Positions 10,125 to 19,041 of a stretch of DNA of 64,000 bases are shown here, in pieces; within the stretch, counting starts at the first letter, position 1; each line of letters opens with the position of its first letter. The notes below the pieces were generated by a model. That model was not told the origin of the DNA and made no database searches. It worked only from the letters and a program-made list of their open reading frames with translations. Source of the DNA: Sphingomonas panacis. Lineage in GTDB: Bacteria; Pseudomonadota; Alphaproteobacteria; Sphingomonadales; Sphingomonadaceae. The stretch covers positions 3,443,501-3,507,500 of the forward strand of contig NZ_CP014168.1 in assembly GCF_001717955.1 (NCBI RefSeq), read 5' to 3'. The position numbers were made by a program, and so were the translations under genes.

Positions 10125-10543
10125 GCGACGGTCAGCCGACCTTTGTCGATGCCATCCTCTGCTGGCCCGCGACATGGTTCGTCGCGCGGCTGGCGTTGGT
10201 CAGCGCCTATCTGATCGGTGGTGTCACCAAGCTGGGCGATTGGCCCTCGGCAATCGCCGAACAGGTGCATTTCGGCGTTCATCCGCCGGAGATCACCGCC
10301 GCGCTGACCATCTTCATCGAGGTCGTCGGGTCCGCTTTGCTCCTGTCCGGGCGGCTGGTGTGGCTCGCGGCGGGGGCGCTGGGGATTTTCACGCTGTTGA
10401 CGGCTTTCATCGCGAGTCCGTTCTGGGCCATGCAGGGTCAGGCCCGCTTCATCGCGATCAACGACTTCTTCGAACATCTCGGGCTGGTGGCTGCGTTCGT
10501 CATGGCGGCGATGATCGCCGGCAAGCGACACGCGCGTGCGTAG
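10121..10543 (+). CDS. DoxX-family membrane protein
   Basis: The 140-residue protein has four hydrophobic helices. The pattern RLALVSAYLIGGVTKLGDWP near the first helix, IFIEVVGSALLLSGR in the second and FWAMQGQARFIAINDFFEHL before the last are typical of the DoxX/DoxD-like family. It starts with GTG overlapping the upstream stop (GTGA), so it is coupled to the exported VOC gene. Family members have been linked to thiosulfate:quinone oxidation and to redox stress complexes, but the name gives no firm function here. Confidence 0.85.
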   Translation: MSDGQPTFVDAILCWPATWFVARLALVSAYLIGGVTKLGDWPSAIAEQVHFGVHPPEITAALTIFIEVVGSALLLSGRLVWLAAGALGIFTLLTAFIASPFWAMQGQARFIAINDFFEHLGLVAAFVMAAMIAGKRHARA

Positions 10544-11936
10544 GACCGTCCCGATCGGACTCGGCATCGTGCTGGGCGCACCCGCTGCCGCCCAGTCCGC
10601 GCCGGAAGCGTGGAAACCTCCGACGCTGACGATCACCCGGTACGACGAGGACTGGTCCAATCTCGCCGATCCGGCGGAGCGCACCGGGAACTGGACAGAA
10701 CGCTTCAAATACGTGCCCCTCGGCAACGATGCCTATGCGACGACCGGGTTCGAATTGCGCGTTCGCAACGAGAAGTATCACGACAATCTTTGGGGAGGCG
10801 GACCGGCGCCGAACGATGGCTATGTGTGGGTGCGTGCTATCCCGCACGTCGACCTGCATCTTGGACGCCTCCGTGCGTTCGTCCAGCCGATCGCTGCTTA
10901 CGCGATCGGAGTGCGCCCCACCGCTTCGCCGGTCGACCAGACCCGCACCGATCTGCTTCAGGGCTTCGCGGACGTCCGGTTGGGCGACGCGAAGACGGGC
11001 GATACCGACGGGGCCGGGGTAACTCTGCGTGCGGGACGCCAGATGCTGTCGCTCGGCACCGAACGACTGATCGGCACGCGCTACGGCCCCAACGTCCCGC
11101 TCGCATTTGACGGGTTTCGCGCGCTCGCGTCGCTGAACGGCGCGATCGTGAGCCTGCTCGCGGTGCGTCCGGTCCAGCCTGGGCCCGGCACATTCGATGA
11201 TCGTCGGTCGCACACCAAATCATTGTGGGGGGCGTATGCGACGATCCCGGTCGGCCCTGCGGGATTCGATCTATATTATCTCGGCTATCGCAATTCCGCC
11301 GCGACCTTCGGCGCCCGGACCGGGCGCGAGTTGCGCCACAGCGTCGGCGTCCGCTGGTTCGGCGACCTGCGCACCTGGCACTGGAATGTCGAGGGTGTGG
11401 CCCAGTTCGGCCGCTTCGCCGGCGAGCCGATCGGCGCCTGGACATTGGGAACGGAATTGGGCCGGCGCTTCCCCGCCACCCGCTTCAGCCCCGATCTGGT
11501 GATGCGGGTGAACTATGCCAGCGGCGACCGCAATCCCGACGATCGACGGCTCGGAACGTTCAACGCGCTGTTCCCAAAGGGGAAATATTTCGGCGAGCTC
11601 TCGCCCGTCGGCCCGTACAATCTGATCAACGTCAACCCGCAAGCATCGGCGTCTTTAGGCGGGGGCGTGTCCGCGACATTGGCCGGTATGGCGTATTGGC
11701 GCGCCTCCCGGGGAGATGGCGTCTATGATATTCCCGGTAACCTGATCCGCGCGCCGGGGACAGTTCGTGCCCGCTTTGTCGGCAAGGAGGCGGAAGCTGT
11801 GATCGCGTGGCAAGCCACCGCCCAATGGGAAGTGTCCGCGTCGCTCTCCGCCTTCGTGCCGGGTGGGTTTATTCGCGCCACCGGATCGGCGCGAACGATC
11901 ACAATGCTCGGCCTCGAAAGCAACTTCCGGTTCTGA
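10536..11936 (+). CDS. AlgE-like outer-membrane porin (alginate export domain)
   Basis: The 466-residue protein has a short signal peptide (VPIGLGIVLGAPAAAQS) and a beta-barrel body with many alternating aromatic strands, ending in LGLESNFRF with the C-terminal Phe needed by the Bam machinery. The block LTITRYDEDWSNLADP and later GRQMLSLGTERLIGTRYGPN match the alginate-export (AlgE-like) family, which in non-alginate producers usually means a substrate-specific porin. The GTG start at 10536 overlaps the DoxX stop by eight bases. It probably admits the substrate of this gene train through the outer membrane. Confidence 0.85.
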   Translation: MRRTVPIGLGIVLGAPAAAQSAPEAWKPPTLTITRYDEDWSNLADPAERTGNWTERFKYVPLGNDAYATTGFELRVRNEKYHDNLWGGGPAPNDGYVWVRAIPHVDLHLGRLRAFVQPIAAYAIGVRPTASPVDQTRTDLLQGFADVRLGDAKTGDTDGAGVTLRAGRQMLSLGTERLIGTRYGPNVPLAFDGFRALASLNGAIVSLLAVRPVQPGPGTFDDRRSHTKSLWGAYATIPVGPAGFDLYYLGYRNSAATFGARTGRELRHSVGVRWFGDLRTWHWNVEGVAQFGRFAGEPIGAWTLGTELGRRFPATRFSPDLVMRVNYASGDRNPDDRRLGTFNALFPKGKYFGELSPVGPYNLINVNPQASASLGGGVSATLAGMAYWRASRGDGVYDIPGNLIRAPGTVRARFVGKEAEAVIAWQATAQWEVSASLSAFVPGGFIRATGSARTITMLGLESNFRF

Positions 11937-11949
11937 AAGGATATCGACC

Positions 11950-12639
11950 TTGGCGAACAGCCCCGCCCCATTGCCGCCACTGCTCATCTTCCTTTCCGCC
12001 ACCACGGGGCTCGTCGACGCGGCAAGCGTATTGGGACTGGGCAAGGTGTTCACCGCCAACATGACCGGCAACGTCGTGTTCCTGGGCTTCGCAGCGGCTG
12101 ACCTTCCCGGTTTCAACGCCCCCATATACCTGCTCGCCATCGCGACATTCATGGCGGGCGCGGTGGTGGCCGGACGCACTGGCCGGCGCTTCGTCGGCAA
12201 GCCGCTTCGCCAATGGCTGCTGATCTCGGCGCTGGTCGAGGCCTCGCTGCTTGCACTTGGTGCCATCGTCGCGATCGGCTTTGATATCGCCGCGCAGCCG
12301 CCATTGCGTGTCGCAGCGATCGTCAGCCTGACCGCGATCGCGATGGGTTTTCGCAACGCCACCGTGCGCCAACTGAAAGTCCCGGACCTCACCACGACCG
12401 TGCTGACGATGACGATCACGGGACTCGCGGCCGATTCAACGCTCGCCGGCGGCGGCAACATCAATTGGAAGCGGCGCGGCGCGAGCATCCTCGGCCTGCT
12501 CGCCGGCGCGACCGTGGGCGCCGTACTGCTAAAGCACGTCGGGCTGGCCGCGCCGCTGGCTCTCGCGGCCGCGTTGATCCTGTCCGCCACGCTCATCGCC
12601 GCGCGTCACGCCGATACTGCCCGCCCGCTGGCGGCATGA
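11950..12639 (+). CDS. DUF1275 (YoaK-like) integral membrane protein
   Basis: The 229-residue protein has six or seven hydrophobic helices and the DUF1275 signature: FLSATTGLVDAASVLGLGKV followed by FTANMTGNVVFLGFA, and later AMGFRNATVRQLKVPDLTTT. I chose the TTG at 11950, preceded by AAAGGA at eight bases, because the alternative ATG at 11863 would overlap the porin gene by 74 bases and add an unconserved stretch. The family has no established biochemical role; transport is suspected. It is the last gene of the forward train that starts at 5537. Confidence 0.85.
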   Translation: MANSPAPLPPLLIFLSATTGLVDAASVLGLGKVFTANMTGNVVFLGFAAADLPGFNAPIYLLAIATFMAGAVVAGRTGRRFVGKPLRQWLLISALVEASLLALGAIVAIGFDIAAQPPLRVAAIVSLTAIAMGFRNATVRQLKVPDLTTTVLTMTITGLAADSTLAGGGNINWKRRGASILGLLAGATVGAVLLKHVGLAAPLALAAALILSATLIAARHADTARPLAA

Positions 12640-12905
12640 GTGTGCCCTTCGGCAGACCCTGAGCGGCGCCAGTACGCACGGCTCAGCACGTGCGACGGCC
12701 ATCCACAGCACTTGCAGACGTTCCGGTTGTCGGTGCGCGGCCCAGGTTTATCCTTCGCCCCACCGGGTACGAACCCTTAGAGTCGTTCCGGTTGCTCACC
12801 CTCAAGTGCATCGCATCCATCACTGATCTCCAAAAATCAGCCGCGAATCCTATTTCAGATCGCTTGAGGATCTCAAAACCTTAAACCGTCACCACGGCGC
12901 GGCGC

Positions 12906-13829
12906 TCAGTCGTAGATCGGTCGCAACTCGTTATCGAGGTAATATCGCGTCATCGCCATCGAAGCGAGCATGTCAGGCGAGCCGTCGTATTCGATTGACA
13001 TCCAGCCCTTGAACTCGTGCTGCTTGAGCAGGCGATAGAGACCTTTCAGATCAAGCTCGCCCTGCCCCGGCTCCCAGAACCAGCGTGTGCCGTCATCGGT
13101 GATCTCCGGGTCCTGCGCATAGCGGACGCTGTCCGGCAGTCTTGCCGAAGCGGTATCCTTAAGGTGAAACGTGCTGATCCGGTCGTGATAGTCCTCGTAG
13201 AACTTCAGCGGATCCTCGCCCAGAATCGCTATCTGGGCGGTGTCGATGCAGTAATGAACCAGCTTCGGGTCAGTCGACTCGATCAGTTCGCGGTGGTTCG
13301 GCAGATTGATCGCGCAGAAGAACTCGTTGTGCAGGCCGATCTTTACGCCATGATCGGTCGCATAGCGGCCGATCTCGTTCATAACCTTGGCGCATTGCTG
13401 TACCTCTTCCCGGCTGAGCGGCCCCGTCCCGTAATAATTCTGCGTCGGGCAGGTGTTCATGTAGGTGCCGCCGAATTGCACGATCGTATCGACCGCCTCG
13501 CGCCCGGCGCGAACGGCCTCGTCGAAATGATCCTGCTGATGGGAGGCGTGCGCGCCGTGGAACATCCCGATCACGCTCACGCCGCGATCCTTCGCGAACT
13601 GCGTGAAGTTCTCCGGCGAGCCGAACAGCGGTAAGATGTCCGCCAAATCCCACGGCGCGATTTCGATTCCCTCGAAGCCGAGTGCAGATTGGTATTTCAG
13701 GATATTATCCCAGTCGGAATAATAGGCACTATTTGTCTTGTCTTCGTAGTAGAACTCGCGAAAATTTGCGATCCTCTGGTACGGGATGGATTTCCAGTGG
13801 CACATATTGGCATAGCGAATATTGGGCAT
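12906..13829 (-). CDS. Sugar phosphate isomerase/epimerase-fold (TIM barrel) protein
   Basis: The 307-residue protein has the xylose-isomerase-like TIM-barrel fold of the AP endonuclease 2 superfamily. Likely metal ligands are Glu in IGLHNEFFCAI, Asp in VHYCIDTAQIAI, His in STFHLKDTAS and Glu in WMSIEYDGSPD. Members isomerise, epimerise or dehydrate sugars and polyols, but the exact substrate cannot be told from sequence. It follows, 19 bases away and on the same strand, a second protein of the same superfamily (13849-14805), so the two form an operon and may act on consecutive steps. Confidence 0.85.
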   Translation of the reverse strand: MPNIRYANMCHWKSIPYQRIANFREFYYEDKTNSAYYSDWDNILKYQSALGFEGIEIAPWDLADILPLFGSPENFTQFAKDRGVSVIGMFHGAHASHQQDHFDEAVRAGREAVDTIVQFGGTYMNTCPTQNYYGTGPLSREEVQQCAKVMNEIGRYATDHGVKIGLHNEFFCAINLPNHRELIESTDPKLVHYCIDTAQIAILGEDPLKFYEDYHDRISTFHLKDTASARLPDSVRYAQDPEITDDGTRWFWEPGQGELDLKGLYRLLKQHEFKGWMSIEYDGSPDMLASMAMTRYYLDNELRPIYD

Positions 13830-13848
13830 CGCGGAGTCTCCGTCCGTC

Positions 13849-14805
13849 TTATTTCGGAAATTGGTTGAGCAAGGCGCGGGTTCTCAGCAGCGCACGAAAC
13901 GGATCTCTCGTCTGGCGAGCGCTACAGGTGACCGGTCCTCGATATTTCAGCGTGTCGAGCAGGGCAGCGATTTTCACCAGATCGACCGACCCGGTCCCCG
14001 GATCGCGGAAAACCTGCGTCGCATGATCGCGCGGGAACTCGGGGTTGGGCGTTTTCCAGACCTCTTGCGTATCGACGAAGCTGGTATCGGTCAGATGCAC
14101 GCAGCCGATCCGGGCAATCTGCGCCTCGAGGAAGTCCGTCGGCGAGATGCCAGCGACGGCCAGGCTGGCCATGTCGAGGTCCAGCTTCACAGCGTCGGGC
14201 AGGGCATCGGCCAGCGCCAAGATCCGCTCGCCGCCGAACAGGCTCCAATACTCGTTGCGAAGCACGAGCGTGACCCCGAGTTCTCCCGCCTTGGCGGCAA
14301 GCCCTCCAAGCAGCGCGATTGTGCGCTCTGCAAAGGCCTCCTTCATGATCTCCAGGTCGGGATGGTACTGCGCGATCCGCCCATAATAAGGCGAAGGGCT
14401 GATGGCGAAATATTCGGCCCCCATGTCCGCTGCATGGGCTAACCCCTCGTTCGCGAAATGGCCCGTCGCCCCGAAGTAGAAATCCAGATTGTCGTTGCGC
14501 ATGAACAGGTTGGGATCGAAGGTTATGCCGGTAACATGGTGTATGCCACTTGCGCTCAGCAGCGCGCGATATTTGGCCGCGCTGCCGTATTTGGTGTTCA
14601 CGCAATAGCGGTTGAACGGCACGCCGCTGCGCCCCCCGAACTGCCAAACCGGCTCATAGGGAATCTCGACCCCCGAGAAACCGGACGCGGCGATCAGCGT
14701 GTAAAGCTCTTCCCAGAAATACCGGCTTTCGTACCGGTTCCGGTTGGGTTCCTGGTGATGGCGATTGATCAGATCGAGGCTTATCGCGATCGCGTCTGTC
14801 TTCAT
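13849..14805 (-). CDS. Sugar phosphate isomerase/epimerase-fold (TIM barrel) protein
   Basis: The 318-residue protein belongs to the xylose-isomerase-like TIM-barrel superfamily. It shows the expected late strands with likely metal ligands: VLRNEYWSLFGG, VKLDLDMASLAVAG and CVHLTDTSFVDTQ. It differs clearly from the neighbouring 307-residue paralogue, so the two are not a recent tandem duplication. It is the first gene of a two-gene minus-strand operon; the AT-rich stretch at 14936-14972 is the likely promoter region. The substrate is unknown. Confidence 0.82.
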   Translation of the reverse strand: MKTDAIAISLDLINRHHQEPNRNRYESRYFWEELYTLIAASGFSGVEIPYEPVWQFGGRSGVPFNRYCVNTKYGSAAKYRALLSASGIHHVTGITFDPNLFMRNDNLDFYFGATGHFANEGLAHAADMGAEYFAISPSPYYGRIAQYHPDLEIMKEAFAERTIALLGGLAAKAGELGVTLVLRNEYWSLFGGERILALADALPDAVKLDLDMASLAVAGISPTDFLEAQIARIGCVHLTDTSFVDTQEVWKTPNPEFPRDHATQVFRDPGTGSVDLVKIAALLDTLKYRGPVTCSARQTRDPFRALLRTRALLNQFPK

Positions 14806-14975
14806 GGTTAAACGCAGGCTCCTCGGGCGACCGCGTCGGAAAAGCGCGGCCTCGTTCTTGGTTGGCGATCGCTACGAGATGTGACGACGCTCAGGCGGTC
14901 AGGCTCGTGACCGGACATTGAGCAACGTGCTACCCCAAAACAATTCATTAAAACAAGAACTATCATACTAATATG

Positions 14976-15467
14976 TCGGCGCCGGGCTTAACGCACTCGC
15001 CGCCAACCCGGAAGTCTGGGCGAAGACCGCGTTCATCCTCAACTACGACGAGAATGACGGACTGTTCGATCACGTGCCGCCGCCGGTGCCACCTGAGGGT
15101 ACCGCCCGCGAATTCATCGGCGGCCTGCCGATTGGGTGGCAGCTTCCGGGTGCCGTGCATTGTCGTCTTGTCGTGGACGGTGGGCGGCTGGGTTTGCAGC
15201 CGTTCGACCACCCTCGGTGTTGCAGTTCCTCGAACAGGTGACCGGCGTCATCGAACCGAACATCACGCCGTGGCGGCGTACCGCCTTCGGCGACCTGACT
15301 GCGGCGTTTCGCTTTGATCAGCCTCCGTCGCGTTCACCCGTTTGCCGGAGACGACCACGATGCTCCAACTCGCCCATCGCAACATCGCGACCCTGCCCGC
15401 CCCGGAGATGCCAGGCGCGGATCAACAGCAGCCGGCGCAGGAGAAAGGCAGCCGCAAGCGGGTCTGA
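14976..15467 (+). pseudogene. C-terminal remnant of a phosphocholine-specific phospholipase C
   Basis: Three forward frames read in turn as the middle and C-terminal part of a bacterial phospholipase C (PLC/AcpA-type phosphoesterase). Near 14980-15130 one frame reads NPEVWAKTAFILNYDENDG and then FDHVPPPVPPEGTAREF. Near 15136-15200 another reads GSFRVPCIVVLSWTVGGWVC. Near 15210-15320 a third reads FLEQVTGVIEPNITPWRR and then FGDLTAAFRF. The last stretch, RLPETTTMLQLAHRNIATLP through to a TGA at 15465-15467, matches the family tail. At least three frameshifts and loss of the N-terminal half make it non-functional. Homology was judged by eye. Confidence 0.8.
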
Positions 15468-15528
15468 CAGCGTGGCGCGGCGACTCGCCCGTACCTGCCA
15501 CGCCCCTTTCCGATAACCGTGTCCGGCG

Positions 15529-16770
15529 TCAGGGCAAAATGCCGGCTGCGGCGGCCGCCTTAAGCCATCCCGGATATTCGCTCATCAGCTTGTCGTAGAG
15601 TTCGGTGTCGGTGTCGCTGTCTGCGCTCGGCACCGAAAAGAAGTCGCAATTATCGACTTTGCGCCCTTTGAGATCGTCGAGCTTCTCAAGGAATTTGAAC
15701 CCGCTGGATCGCAGGCCGCTACCGCCGATACCCATGAACTGCCAGAATATGCCCTGCGACGACGCTTCGCGGATCTGCTTCTCGGTGAGCGAGCGGTCCA
15801 TCGTATCGCCATCGGTGACGAACATCACATAGACGGGAACGCGGCCGAAGTCGGGCTGCGAGGCGAAATCCTGCCGGATCATCTTGATGGTCGCGCCATA
15901 ATGCGTGGATCCTTCAAGATCGTGCGTGCGGAGCATGTTGGGAACGAAATCCTGATAGGTGTCGATGTCCGCAGTGCCGATCCGGTAGGCCCCCGTCCCG
16001 AAGGCATAAACCTCGATCGAACCGTCATCATCCATGTTGAGGCCGAGTGCGAGGACACGCTGGACGAGCCGATCGACCTCGCCGCTTTGATACCGGTCGT
16101 ACATCGATCCCGAAATATCGAGCACCAGCACAACCTTGGCGGTTGCCCCGGACAGCGATTTCTTCTCGAGGCTGACCGCTGCGGCCTTGGCGAGACTGAC
16201 GAGCTTCGGATCGCGCTTTTCGAGGCTGACGATTCGCTGCTTGCGCAGATCGACCTTCGAGGGCGCGGGCACCGGTGCCGCGCTCGCAGCGGGTTCATCG
16301 GCAACGTCGATGCCGAAATGGCGGGACAGCGGCGCGAGGCCGCCATTGAAGCCTTGCGCGATGGCGCGGAACTTCCAGTCGCCGCCGCGCCGATAGAATT
16401 CGCCGATGATGACCGCGGCCTCGCTCATGCCAGCCGTGTCCTGACTGAAAGCGACGACGCCGGGTGCTTCAAGATCGATGCGCTTGAGATCGGCAACGGT
16501 GCCCTGCTCGGGAACCGCGCAAATTGCGATGCGCTCGATATCGGCGGCGATCTTCGAAAGGTCGATCGTGAAGTTCGCGCCGCTCAGCGAAACCGACCCA
16601 TCCCGGGTGGCGGGCTGGTTGAAGAAAATCATGTCCTCGTCACCGCGCACCTTGCCGGTACCGTCGAGGATGTAGGCCGACACGTCGGCGCTACCGCCGG
16701 CAAAGAGGACGCTCGGTTGGATGATGGTGGCCGGCACGATGGTGTTGGCCCCTTTGGTGACGCGCTGCAT
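15529..16770 (-). CDS. TerD-domain plus von Willebrand factor A domain protein (tellurium-resistance type)
   Basis: The 413-residue protein joins two domains. Residues ~1-175 are a TerD/stress-protein domain (LFAGGSADVSAYILDGTGKV, DEDMIFFNQP, then AAVIIGEFYRRGGDWKFRAI). After a charged linker (VDLRKQRIVSLEKRDPKLVS), residues ~210-400 are a VWA domain with an intact MIDAS motif DISGSMYDRY and a later YVMFVTDGDTMD. This layout resembles TerF-like proteins of tellurite/stress gene sets. I chose the ATG at 16770, with GGAGAAG six bases upstream, over a GTG at 16785. No other ter genes lie in the window, so it is an isolated member. It is probably cytoplasmic and calcium or metal binding. Confidence 0.88.
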   Translation of the reverse strand: MQRVTKGANTIVPATIIQPSVLFAGGSADVSAYILDGTGKVRGDEDMIFFNQPATRDGSVSLSGANFTIDLSKIAADIERIAICAVPEQGTVADLKRIDLEAPGVVAFSQDTAGMSEAAVIIGEFYRRGGDWKFRAIAQGFNGGLAPLSRHFGIDVADEPAASAAPVPAPSKVDLRKQRIVSLEKRDPKLVSLAKAAAVSLEKKSLSGATAKVVLVLDISGSMYDRYQSGEVDRLVQRVLALGLNMDDDGSIEVYAFGTGAYRIGTADIDTYQDFVPNMLRTHDLEGSTHYGATIKMIRQDFASQPDFGRVPVYVMFVTDGDTMDRSLTEKQIREASSQGIFWQFMGIGGSGLRSSGFKFLEKLDDLKGRKVDNCDFFSVPSADSDTDTELYDKLMSEYPGWLKAAAAAGILP

Positions 16771-16939
16771 ATCTATCTTCTCCACGAGCGCCGAATTGGC
16801 GTAATCACTGACGCGGCGCCGTGTCGACGCCCTTTCGCTTAACCCAGAGCTCGCGCCTCCGCTCCATCACGATCAAAGTGTCGGTAAAGCACTGTGCCTG
16901 AAAGGCCCAGCGCGTCGTCGAAGTTGCCACGCCCGGAGG

Positions 16940-17143
16940 CTAAGCCGGACCAACGCCATCGGCCGATACGAGATTGTCGGCCACGAGCGTGCCGATCACC
17001 CGCACGCGCTTTTCGACGAAGTCGACCGGCACGCGACGCAGTTCCAGTGCGTAACGACCACCGAGGTCGCGGCGAAGATAGAAGCCGCTGCCGTCGCGAA
17101 TCAGCGTACCGGTTTCGTCGATGCGGCTTCCGATGGGGTCCAT
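16940..17143 (-). CDS. DUF5818-domain small protein
   Basis: The 67-residue protein reads ETGTLIRDGSGFYLRRDLGG and then RYALELRRVPVDFVEKRVRV, ending VIGTLVADNLVSADGVGPA. This matches from memory the DUF5818 pattern common in sphingomonads: a small beta-rich, OB-like protein with a G-x-x-V-x-V-x-G turn. I chose the ATG at 17143; the frame stays open to 17257 but the extra residues look random. The function is unknown. Confidence 0.6.
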   Translation of the reverse strand: MDPIGSRIDETGTLIRDGSGFYLRRDLGGRYALELRRVPVDFVEKRVRVIGTLVADNLVSADGVGPA

Positions 17144-17376
17144 TCGCTCGCGATACCGATTGATCGCGTCAGACCGCAAGGCATCGTGGGGCGCGATGAT
17201 CGCCTGTCTGACGTCGTGACGGCGATGCGATCCCACTGCGCATGCAGAATGTCGCACATCACGCCACCGGCGGGAATTGCGTCGGGACTCGTCAATTTAC
17301 GGGCGTCAGCCACCCCATGAGGGTTTTGGCCAGCGTGAGGCACGACAATCATCTCCATATCCTGTATAAGGGCGTC

Positions 17377-17712
17377 GTGCATAAGCTCGCCACGCTTTTC
17401 CTCGGCTTCCTTCTCGCCATCTCGGCCAGCGGACAGACGACGGCGCATGCGATCGACTCCTTCGCTCCGGTCGGGACGGTCCAGATGGACGATGCCGGCC
17501 ATTGGGCCGGCGACGGCGACGAAGTGCCGGCGGATGCCGACACAAGATATCCTCATCATCATGCAGCCTGCCACGATCATAGCGTAGGCGTTCCGGCCAC
17601 AGCCGAGCGCTTGCCGCTCAGTGAGCACGTTGCCCAGCCGCTTGTGGGCAATCGCGCACCGAAACTCGCCACAGCCGACCCGGCCGAGCTCCTTCGTCCA
17701 CCCCGAGCCTGA
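17377..17712 (+). CDS. CzcI-like small periplasmic protein
   Basis: The 111-residue protein has a signal peptide (MHKLATLFLGFLLAISASGQ, cleavage likely after TTAHA) and a His-rich segment YPHHHAACHDHS, followed by a Pro-rich end LLRPPRA. Small His-containing exported proteins of this kind (CzcI and relatives) often precede czcCBA and are thought to sense or buffer metal. I chose the GTG at 17377, with AAGGG just upstream, because it gives a clean signal peptide; an ATG at 17317 in frame is the alternative. It lies 63 bases before czcC and probably shares its transcript. Confidence 0.6.
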   Translation: MHKLATLFLGFLLAISASGQTTAHAIDSFAPVGTVQMDDAGHWAGDGDEVPADADTRYPHHHAACHDHSVGVPATAERLPLSEHVAQPLVGNRAPKLATADPAELLRPPRA

Positions 17713-17775
17713 CGCAGACATCCCGCCGCCGGCTCTATCCGCGCGGCTGATCCCTTACGTCAGGAGCATACCACC

Positions 17776-19041
17776 ATGCATCGCGTGATCGCGGCCGTTC
17801 TGGCCGTGACCGCTTGCGCCTCGACGGCGCAAGCACAAACATCCGGTAGTCCGCCGGACGGGCCAGTCCTTACCCTCACCCAAGCGCTCGAACTCGCTCA
17901 CGCCAATGCGCCGTCGTTGGACGCAGCCAACGCGGGGGTTCGCGCCGCCGACGCCGGGCAGCGTGTCGCCGGCTTGCGCCCCAACCCGACCGTGAGTGCG
18001 GACATTGAAAATGTCGGAGGCTCCCGGGCATACAATATCATTGAAGCTCCCAAACAGACGGTCGGCATCGGTCTACCGCTCGAACTTGGCGGCAAGCGTC
18101 CGGCCCGGATCGCGGTGGCGGTATCGCAGCGTGGGCGGGCCGGCATCGACCAGGCTATTGCCGAGGCGGACCTTCGGGAGAGCGTCACCGATGCCTATGT
18201 TGAGACCGTCTCCGCCGAGCGCCGCCTCGGCGCCGCGCGCCAACAGGCTCGCATCGCCGGTGAAACGGCGCATGCCGCCCAAGTGAGGGTCGAGGCCGGC
18301 AAGGCTTCGCCGTTGGAGCAGCAGCGTGCCGACGTCCTGCGAATCGCGGCCGAAGCGGACGTCCAGAAGTCGCAGCGCCTCGCAACGCTGGCGCGGGCGA
18401 ATCTCGAACGTAGGCTAGGCCAGCCCGTTTCCGGTCGGCTTGATCAAGACTGGTTCGACCGCATTGATGCCTATGGTCCGCCGCAGCCACGGGATGGAAT
18501 GACGAGTCTATCGGTCGCGGCAGCTACAGCGGACCGCCGCACTGCGGAGGCACAACTTCGGCTTGCCCGCTCTCAGCGTATTCCTGACGTCACCGTCAGC
18601 ACCGGGGTGCGAAGGCTTCCCGCCACCAATAGCGTCGCGGCGGTGTTCGGGGTCTCGGTTCCCCTGCCGCTCTTCAACGGCGGATCGGCCGCGATTGCGC
18701 AGAGGACAGCGGAACGCGACAAGGTGGACGCCGAGCGCCGTTCCGCGATGCTCGACGCCGAGCAACAGGTTGCGCAGGCGCAGGCGGACCTCGCGAACGC
18801 ACAGGCGGCCGCGTCGAACGCTATCGGTCCAGCGCTCGTTGCCGCTCAGGAAGCCACCCGGATTGCGCGTATCGGGTACCGCGAAGGCAAATTCGGTCAG
18901 CTCGACCTGCTCGATGCAGAACGCACTCTTGCGCAAACACGGACCGCCGCGATCGACGCGCTCACCGTGTATCACCTCGCGCGCACACGGCTTGAGCGTC
19001 TCGCTGCAACCGCGCCCTCGCCCAAGGACGACGATCGATGA
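17776..19041 (+). CDS. czcC: CzcC-type outer-membrane channel of a heavy-metal RND efflux system
   Basis: The 421-residue protein has a signal peptide (VIAAVLAVTACASTAQA) and two outer-membrane-factor repeats. Each repeat is a helical hairpin with the typical LTLTQALELAHANAPSLDAA opening and later VETVSAERRLGAARQQARIA and FGQLDLLDAERTLAQTRTAA. It should form the trimeric TolC-like exit duct that works with the periplasmic adaptor and pump encoded next. The stop overlaps the czcB start (ATGA). The metal cannot be read from this subunit. Confidence 0.92.
   Translation: MHRVIAAVLAVTACASTAQAQTSGSPPDGPVLTLTQALELAHANAPSLDAANAGVRAADAGQRVAGLRPNPTVSADIENVGGSRAYNIIEAPKQTVGIGLPLELGGKRPARIAVAVSQRGRAGIDQAIAEADLRESVTDAYVETVSAERRLGAARQQARIAGETAHAAQVRVEAGKASPLEQQRADVLRIAAEADVQKSQRLATLARANLERRLGQPVSGRLDQDWFDRIDAYGPPQPRDGMTSLSVAAATADRRTAEAQLRLARSQRIPDVTVSTGVRRLPATNSVAAVFGVSVPLPLFNGGSAAIAQRTAERDKVDAERRSAMLDAEQQVAQAQADLANAQAAASNAIGPALVAAQEATRIARIGYREGKFGQLDLLDAERTLAQTRTAAIDALTVYHLARTRLERLAATAPSPKDDDR

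Noticed and set aside
12750..12785. A possible tRNA T-arm on the minus strand (GGGTTCGTACCC)
   Set aside because: It is only a short palindrome; no acceptor stem, D-arm, anticodon arm or CCA end could be built around it.
14936..14972. AT-rich stretch upstream of the sugar-isomerase operon as an eighth copy of the cluster element
   Set aside because: It is AT-rich but lacks GTTAT, TATATCAA or the TAGGTCA part. It is probably only the promoter region of the minus-strand operon.
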